NCBI GenBank assembly: GCA_045652245.1
Contig: JAZRTY010000042.1
Span: forward strand, 116,610 to 180,609
Reading direction: 5' to 3'
Length of the DNA stretch: 64,000 nt
Source of the DNA: SIG622 sp045652245
Lineage (GTDB): Bacteria > Bacillota > Clostridia > Oscillospirales > CAG-382
Shown: positions 58,994-64,000 of the stretch, one piece after another
Numbering within the stretch: the stretch's first letter is position 1
Layout: the number at the start of each line of letters is the position of its first letter
Position numbers and translations under genes: made by a program
Notes under the pieces: model-generated
What the model was told of the DNA's origin: nothing
Seen by the model: the letters and a program-made list of their open reading frames with translations, nothing else
The model's database searches: none

Positions 58994-61900
58994 ATGGTTT
59001 ACAGAATTTATGTAGAAAAAAAAGAAGGACTTGCAAACGAAGCTGTAGGAATCTTCCACGAATGTGTGGAGCTCCTCGGAATTAAGAATCTTCAAAAAGT
59101 AAGACTTCTCAATCGCTATGATGCAGAAAATATAACAGAAGAACTGTTTAATTACGCAGTCGGTACTGTTTTTTCAGAGCCACAGCAGGATGAAACCTAT
59201 ACCGAAATTCCCGAAGGTGCAGATACTGTTTTCGCGGTAGAATTTTTGCCCGGTCAGTTTGATATGAGAGCTGATTCTGCTTCCCAATGTATAAGTCTTA
59301 TTTCGCAGGGCGACAGACCCGTGGTAAAGAGTGCAAGGGTTTATTTGCTCTACGGAAAGCTCACACAAGCAGAAATTGAACAAATCAAGAAATATGTTGT
59401 AAACCCCGTTGAAGCAAGGCTTGCAGACCTTGAAATGCCAAAGACTCTTAAGACAGAATTTGAAGTACCCTCCCAGGTAAAGACACTTGACGGCTTTATT
59501 GATATGTCAAAAGAGGTGCTTGAGGTTTTCCTTCGTGACAACGGTCTTGCTATGGATATTGACGACCTGCTTTTCTGTCAGCAGTATTTCAAGAGTGAAA
59601 ATAGAAATCCTACCTATACCGAAATCAAGATGATTGACACCTACTGGTCTGACCACTGTCGTCATACTACGTTCTTGACAAATATCGACAAGGTAAGTTT
59701 CGAGGATGCTCTTCTTGAAGAAACCTACAATGATTATATTGCAACAAGAGCGCAACTTGGCAGAACAAAGCCTGTTTGCCTTATGGATATTGCGACTCTT
59801 GCTGTTCGTTACCTTAAAAAAGAAGGCAAACTCGAAAAACTTGACGAATCAGAAGAAATCAATGCGTGTACAGTTAAAATAAAGGTTGAAATCGACGGAA
59901 AAGAAGAAGATTGGCTTCTTCTCTTCAAAAACGAAACCCACAATCATCCGACAGAAATTGAGCCCTTTGGTGGTGCTGCTACCTGTATCGGTGGTGCAAT
60001 TCGAGATCCCCTTTCAGGTCGTTCTTATGTATATGCAGCTATGCGTGTGACAGGTGCTGCAAACCCTCTTCGTCCTATTTCCGAAACACTCGAAGGAAAA
60101 CTTCCTCAGAGAAAAATCGTAACTACTGCAGCTGCAGGTTATTCCTCATACGGTAACCAGATTGGTCTTGCAACAGGTCTTGTTGATGAGATTTACCACG
60201 AAGGATATGCTGCTAAACGAATGGAAATCGGTGCAGTAATTGCAGGTGCTCCGGCTGAAAATGTACGACGTGAAAGACCGAACCCCGGTGATATTGTAAT
60301 TCTTCTTGGTGGCAGAACAGGACGTGACGGTTGTGGTGGTGCGACAGGCTCATCAAAGTCACATTCACTTTCCTCCCTTGAATCCTGTGGTGCCGAGGTT
60401 CAGAAAGGTAACGCTCCTGAAGAGAGAAAGCTCCAGAGACTTTTCAGAAATCCCGAGGCTTCAAAGCTTATCAAGAGATGTAATGACTTTGGTGCAGGTG
60501 GTGTTTCGGTTGCTATCGGTGAGCTTGCAGACGGACTTCTTATAAATCTTGATAAAGTACCGAAGAAATACGAAGGTCTTGACGGAACAGAGCTTGCTAT
60601 TTCCGAATCTCAGGAAAGAATGGCAGTTGTTGTAGAACGCAAAGATGCAGACAGATTCTGTGATTTGGCATACAGCGAAAACCTTGAAGCAACTATCGTT
60701 GCCGAGGTTACAGAAAGCCCAAGACTTGTACTTTTAAACAAAGGTGAAAAGATTGTTAACCTCTCCCGTGAATTCCTCAACTCAAACGGCGCAGAAAAGC
60801 ACATTGATATAGTACTTTCAAAACCTGAAAGTTATGATAAAGAGCTTCCGAAGTGCTTTACCTGTGGAATTAAAGCTCTTGCAGACGACCTTAATGTTTG
60901 CTCTAAGCGTGGTCTTTCCGAGCGTTTTGACTCCACAATTGGCAGAGGTACAGTTCTTATGCCCTTTGGTGGAAAAAATCAGCTCACTCCCATTCAGGCT
61001 ATGGTAAACAAGGTTTCAGCCGAAAAGAAAGACAGCTCTACCTGTTCTGTAATGTCCTACGGCTACAATCCGTACATTTCAGAAAAGAGTCCGTATCACG
61101 GAGCATACTTAGCAGTAGTTGAATCGATTGCAAAGCTTATAACTACCGGTGCTGACTTTACCGACACTTATCTTACTTTCCAGGAATATTTTGAAAAGCC
61201 TCTTCGTGACGGTAGACGTTGGGGAAAACCGATGGCAGCGCTCCTTGGTGCATTCAAGGCACAAAAAGATTTCGGTATCGGCTCTATCGGTGGTAAGGAC
61301 TCAATGAGTGGTTCGTTTGAAAAGATTGATGTTCCACCGACACTTGTTTCTTTTGCTGTAACCACAACTCACATTGACAATGTAATCTCTCCCGAATTTA
61401 AAAAAGCAGGACACAGAGTTGTTCTCCTCTCTCCCGAATATGACAAGAACGGTCTTCCCGTAGCTTCTTCACTTATTAAGAACTTCAACACTGTTTCTTC
61501 TCTTATAAAGGGTGGAAAGGTACGTGCAGCCTACACTCCAACATACGGCGGTGTTGCAGAGGCTGTTATGAAGATGTGCTTCGGTAACGGCTTCGGCTTT
61601 GAATTCTCGGATAAACTCTCACTTTCTGATATTTTCGGATATAGCTATGGTAGCTTTGTTCTTGAGCTTTGCGATTGCTATAAAGACGAGCTTGGTACAC
61701 TTATAGGTTATGTCAAGGAAGAAGCTACATTTACATACGCAAGTGAAAGGGTATGTGGAAACGAGCTTCTCGACATTTACGAAAACAAGCTCGAAAGCGT
61801 ATTCTCCTGCAACATTAAGACAAGTGAGCAAAAAATCGAAAAGTTCAGCTTCAAGGCAAGTTCGTATTCTTCACCTGCAGTAAAGACTGCAAAGCCTACC

Positions 61901-62692
61901 TTCCTTATCCCCGTATTCCCGGGTACAAACTGTGAATATGACAGCGCAAAGGCTGTTGAATATGCAGGTGGTAAGGCTGATATATTTGTAATCAACAACC
62001 TGACAGCTAAGGGAATTTCCGATTCTGTTGAAGCCTTTGCAAGTAAGCTTCGCACATCGCAAGCAGTATTCGTTCCGGGTGGTTTCTCGGGTGGTGACGA
62101 GCCTGACGGTTCGGGTAAATTCATTACTGCTTTCTTCAGAAACGCAGAAATCAAGGAAGAAATCGGAAATCTTCTAGACAGTCGTGACGGTCTTATGTGT
62201 GGTATCTGTAACGGCTTCCAGGCACTCATTAAGCTCGGTCTTGTGCCTTACGGAAAGATTATAGATACAGACGACACCTGTCCGACACTTACCTTTAACA
62301 CAATTTCCCGTCATCAGTCGAGAATTGTCAGAACTCGTATCTGTTCAAACAAGTCTCCGTGGCTCAAAAACACAAATGTTGATGATATATACAATGTGCC
62401 GATATCCCACGGTGAAGGTAGATTTATCGCAAGTGATGCACTTATATCAGAGCTTTCAAGAAACGGTCAGATTGCAACACAGTATGTAGATGCTCAGGGT
62501 AATCCGACCTATGATATTCACTACAACCCCAACGGTTCTGTTTGTGCTATCGAGGGTATAACCTCTCCCGACGGTCGTGTTATCGGTAAAATGGGTCACT
62601 CAGAGAGAATCGGCGACGGACTTTACAAGAACGTTTACGGCGATTATGATATTAAGATGTTCAAGTCTGCTGTTGAGTATTTTACGAAGTAG
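58994..62692 (+). CDS. purL: Phosphoribosylformylglycinamidine synthase, single-chain
   Basis: A 1232-aa fused FGAM synthase. The N-terminal PurS-like domain (about 1-130), linker and FGAMS repeats are followed by a C-terminal class I glutaminase. Visible: Y-W-S-D-H-C-R-H-T-T-F (about 217), N-E-T-H-N-H-P-T-E-I-E-P-F-G-G-A (about 314), G-S-I-G-G-K-D-S-M-S-G and, in the glutaminase, P-V-F-P-G-T-N-C-E-Y-D (about 970) and C-G-I-C-N-G-F-Q-A-L (nucleophile, about 1070). So purQ and purS are not needed as separate genes. Largest gene here. AGGAAG precedes the ATG. Confidence 0.97.
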   Translation: MVYRIYVEKKEGLANEAVGIFHECVELLGIKNLQKVRLLNRYDAENITEELFNYAVGTVFSEPQQDETYTEIPEGADTVFAVEFLPGQFDMRADSASQCISLISQGDRPVVKSARVYLLYGKLTQAEIEQIKKYVVNPVEARLADLEMPKTLKTEFEVPSQVKTLDGFIDMSKEVLEVFLRDNGLAMDIDDLLFCQQYFKSENRNPTYTEIKMIDTYWSDHCRHTTFLTNIDKVSFEDALLEETYNDYIATRAQLGRTKPVCLMDIATLAVRYLKKEGKLEKLDESEEINACTVKIKVEIDGKEEDWLLLFKNETHNHPTEIEPFGGAATCIGGAIRDPLSGRSYVYAAMRVTGAANPLRPISETLEGKLPQRKIVTTAAAGYSSYGNQIGLATGLVDEIYHEGYAAKRMEIGAVIAGAPAENVRRERPNPGDIVILLGGRTGRDGCGGATGSSKSHSLSSLESCGAEVQKGNAPEERKLQRLFRNPEASKLIKRCNDFGAGGVSVAIGELADGLLINLDKVPKKYEGLDGTELAISESQERMAVVVERKDADRFCDLAYSENLEATIVAEVTESPRLVLLNKGEKIVNLSREFLNSNGAEKHIDIVLSKPESYDKELPKCFTCGIKALADDLNVCSKRGLSERFDSTIGRGTVLMPFGGKNQLTPIQAMVNKVSAEKKDSSTCSVMSYGYNPYISEKSPYHGAYLAVVESIAKLITTGADFTDTYLTFQEYFEKPLRDGRRWGKPMAALLGAFKAQKDFGIGSIGGKDSMSGSFEKIDVPPTLVSFAVTTTHIDNVISPEFKKAGHRVVLLSPEYDKNGLPVASSLIKNFNTVSSLIKGGKVRAAYTPTYGGVAEAVMKMCFGNGFGFEFSDKLSLSDIFGYSYGSFVLELCDCYKDELGTLIGYVKEEATFTYASERVCGNELLDIYENKLESVFSCNIKTSEQKIEKFSFKASSYSSPAVKTAKPTFLIPVFPGTNCEYDSAKAVEYAGGKADIFVINNLTAKGISDSVEAFASKLRTSQAVFVPGGFSGGDEPDGSGKFITAFFRNAEIKEEIGNLLDSRDGLMCGICNGFQALIKLGLVPYGKIIDTDDTCPTLTFNTISRHQSRIVRTRICSNKSPWLKNTNVDDIYNVPISHGEGRFIASDALISELSRNGQIATQYVDAQGNPTYDIHYNPNGSVCAIEGITSPDGRVIGKMGHSERIGDGLYKNVYGDYDIKMFKSAVEYFTK

Positions 62693-62698
62693 TTTTAT

Positions 62699-62800
62699 GT
62701 GGGGCTCCTCGCCCCACTCCCTCGCCCACTTTTTGAAAAAAGTGGGGCAAAAACTTTAACTTTTGCACCGACCAATTGTACTTCGTACAACTGCTCGGTG
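62699..62800. repeat. Covarying three-hairpin repeat, copy C (after purL)
   Basis: H1 GTGGGGC-TCCTC-GCCCCAC (62699-62717), H2 CCCACTTTTT-GA-AAAAAGTGGG (62725-62746), linker CAAAAACTTTAAC, H3 CACCGA...TTGTAC-TTC-GTACAA...TCGGTG (62766-62800). Confidence 0.88.
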
Positions 62801-62835
62801 TGAAAATATTTTTTAGTATATTCGGAGGAACAAAA

Positions 62836-63951
62836 ATGGCATATTTATCAGATATTGAAATTGCGCAAAGTGTAGAGATGAAGCCAATTTCTGAAATTGC
62901 AAAAAAAGCAGGAATTGACGAAAAGTATATCGAAAATTACGGAAAATACAAAGCAAAAATCGACCTTTCATATCTTAATGAAGTAAAAAATGAAGACGGA
63001 AAGCTCATTCTTGTAACGGCAATCACTCCTACTCCTGCAGGAGAAGGCAAGACTACAACCACAATCGGTCTTGCAGACGGACTTTCCAAAATCGGAAAGA
63101 GTGTAGCAGTAGCACTTCGTGAGCCGTCGCTCGGACCTGTTTTCGGTGTAAAGGGTGGTGCTGCAGGCGGTGGTTATGCTCAGGTAGTACCTATGGAGCA
63201 TATAAATCTTCACTTTACAGGTGACTTCCACGCAATCGGTGCTGCAAACAACCTTATTGCCGCAATGCTTGACAACCACATTCAGCAGGGCAACGCACTC
63301 GGAATTGATGTCAAGAAAATAACCTGGAAGCGCTGTGTTGATATGAACGACAGACAGCTTCGTAACATTATCGACGGTCTTGGCGGAAGAATGAACGGTG
63401 TTCCCCGTGAAGACGGCTTTGATATTACTGTTGCTTCCGAGATTATGGCTGTCCTTTGTCTTTCCTCTTCTATTGCAGACCTGAAAGAGAGAATTTCAAA
63501 GATTATCGTAGGTTATACATATGACGACAAGCCTGTAACTTGTGCTGACATTAAGGCGCAGGGTGCTGTAACGGCACTCTTAAAGGATGCTCTGAAGCCA
63601 AATCTAGTTCAGACTCTTGAGGGTACTCCTGCTTTTGTTCACGGTGGTCCTTTTGCGAATATTGCACACGGTTGTAATTCTGTTATTGCAACAAAAACTG
63701 CTATGCGTGTTGCTGATTATGCTATCACCGAGGCAGGCTTCGGTGCAGATTTGGGTGCTGAAAAGTTCTTAGATATCAAATGCAGAAAAGCAGGATTAAA
63801 ACCTGACTGTGTGGTAATCGTGGCAACTGTCCGTGCTTTAAAATATAATGGTGGCGTGGCAAAAGCAGACTTAAAAGCAAGACCTCTTTTATGGTTCTTC
63901 ACCGTGACGGCGATCTGTATATCGGAATCCGCTGTGATGAACCCTTTATGA
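62836..63951 (+). pseudogene. fhs: Formate-tetrahydrofolate ligase, N-terminal ~348 residues, chimeric
   Basis: GGAGGA precedes ATG 62836. Residues 1 to about 348 match Fhs: T-P-T-P-A-G-E-G-K-T-T-T (about 64-75), R-E-P-S-L-G-P-V-F-G and H-F-T-G-D-F-H-A-I-G. The normal enzyme is about 556 aa and makes 10-formyl-THF for PurN and AICARFT. Here, after A-K-A-D-L-K (residue 347, about 63,876), the reading frame changes to an unrelated stretch and stops at 63951. The rest of fhs is missing. Either the gene is truly broken by a rearrangement or the assembly joins two genomic places. Confidence 0.85.
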
Positions 63952-64000
63952 ATAAACTCAAAGCACCTGAAGGCGGCGGTGCCATGTGGAATATGGATGG
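63879..64000 (+). CDS. Partial gene fused onto fhs, CBM9-like fragment?
   Basis: In the frame shifted relative to fhs, an open frame without stops runs from the junction to the window end. It reads T-S-F-M-V-L-H-R-D-G-D-L-Y-I-G-I-R-C-D-E, then P-F-M-N-K-L-K-A-P-E. This resembles the start of a family 9-like carbohydrate-binding domain (LYIxxRCxDPxMxxLKA). It has no start codon or ribosome binding site of its own here, and its GC content is visibly higher than that of fhs. Confidence 0.4.

Overview
The window reads as a low-GC chromosome fragment of an anaerobic gut-type Firmicute (class Clostridia; the gene set fits an Oscillospiraceae/Ruminococcaceae-like lineage, which is inference). Reasons: consensus sigma-A promoters, AGGAGG-type ribosome binding sites, TTG/GTG starts, pyruvate phosphate dikinase, a 2[4Fe-4S] ferredoxin, SpoIIIE/FtsK, QueT, SLH and stalk-domain surface proteins, and a ZTP riboswitch on a purine cluster.

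Region 1 (1 to about 7,640) is accessory DNA. It holds a DUF262 protein and an EcoRI-type adenine methylase in one minus-strand operon. A tyrosine recombinase follows, bracketed by a 17-bp inverted repeat and sharing a 13-bp promoter box with the methylase. Next are an excisionase-like HTH protein and two convergent IS1595-type DDE transposases that end in the same TTAA. The larger transposase (842 aa) carries an N-terminal HNH/EndoVII 'LHH' nuclease domain, of the kind normally found as a polymorphic toxin tip, and a long helix-turn-helix tail. This is the most unusual object in the window.

Region 2 (7,640 to 32,600) is core genome: mnmE-mntP-methyltransferase, secG (with a long acidic tail), a stalk-domain exported protein, a Na/Pi transporter, a ComEC-like MBL protein, spoIIIE/ftsK, uppP, ppdK, ferredoxin, hflX-uvrB, a DnaC-like loader, a PfkB kinase, a probable PD-(D/E)XK-fold protein, rpmE with a leader hairpin, an SbcD/YhaO-type nuclease, a WalJ-like MBL protein and a LOG protein.

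Region 3 (32,600 to 50,930): a hairpin-rich repeat tract, then a long co-directional run (MBOAT, parB, two membrane-anchored proteins including a MORN-repeat protein, TrmH methyltransferase, alr, GH26 lipoprotein). After it come a two-component system, queT with a structured leader, an array of ATGAATTG-spaced hairpins, a GNAT protein, and a MacAB-like efflux operon followed by an SLH protein.

Region 4 (50,930 to 64,000) is the purine cluster purE-F-M-N-O-(AICAR transformylase)-D-L-fhs. It is led by a consensus promoter, a ZTP riboswitch and a terminator. IMP synthesis is split into a PurO-type cyclohydrolase and a stand-alone AICAR transformylase. The PurF-like protein lacks the N-terminal catalytic cysteine. 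After purM, the transformylase gene and purL lie three copies of a covarying three-hairpin repeat. The window ends inside an abnormal junction: fhs breaks off at about codon 348 and runs in another frame into an unrelated coding sequence that looks like a CBM9-type domain. This is either a real rearrangement or an assembly chimera.
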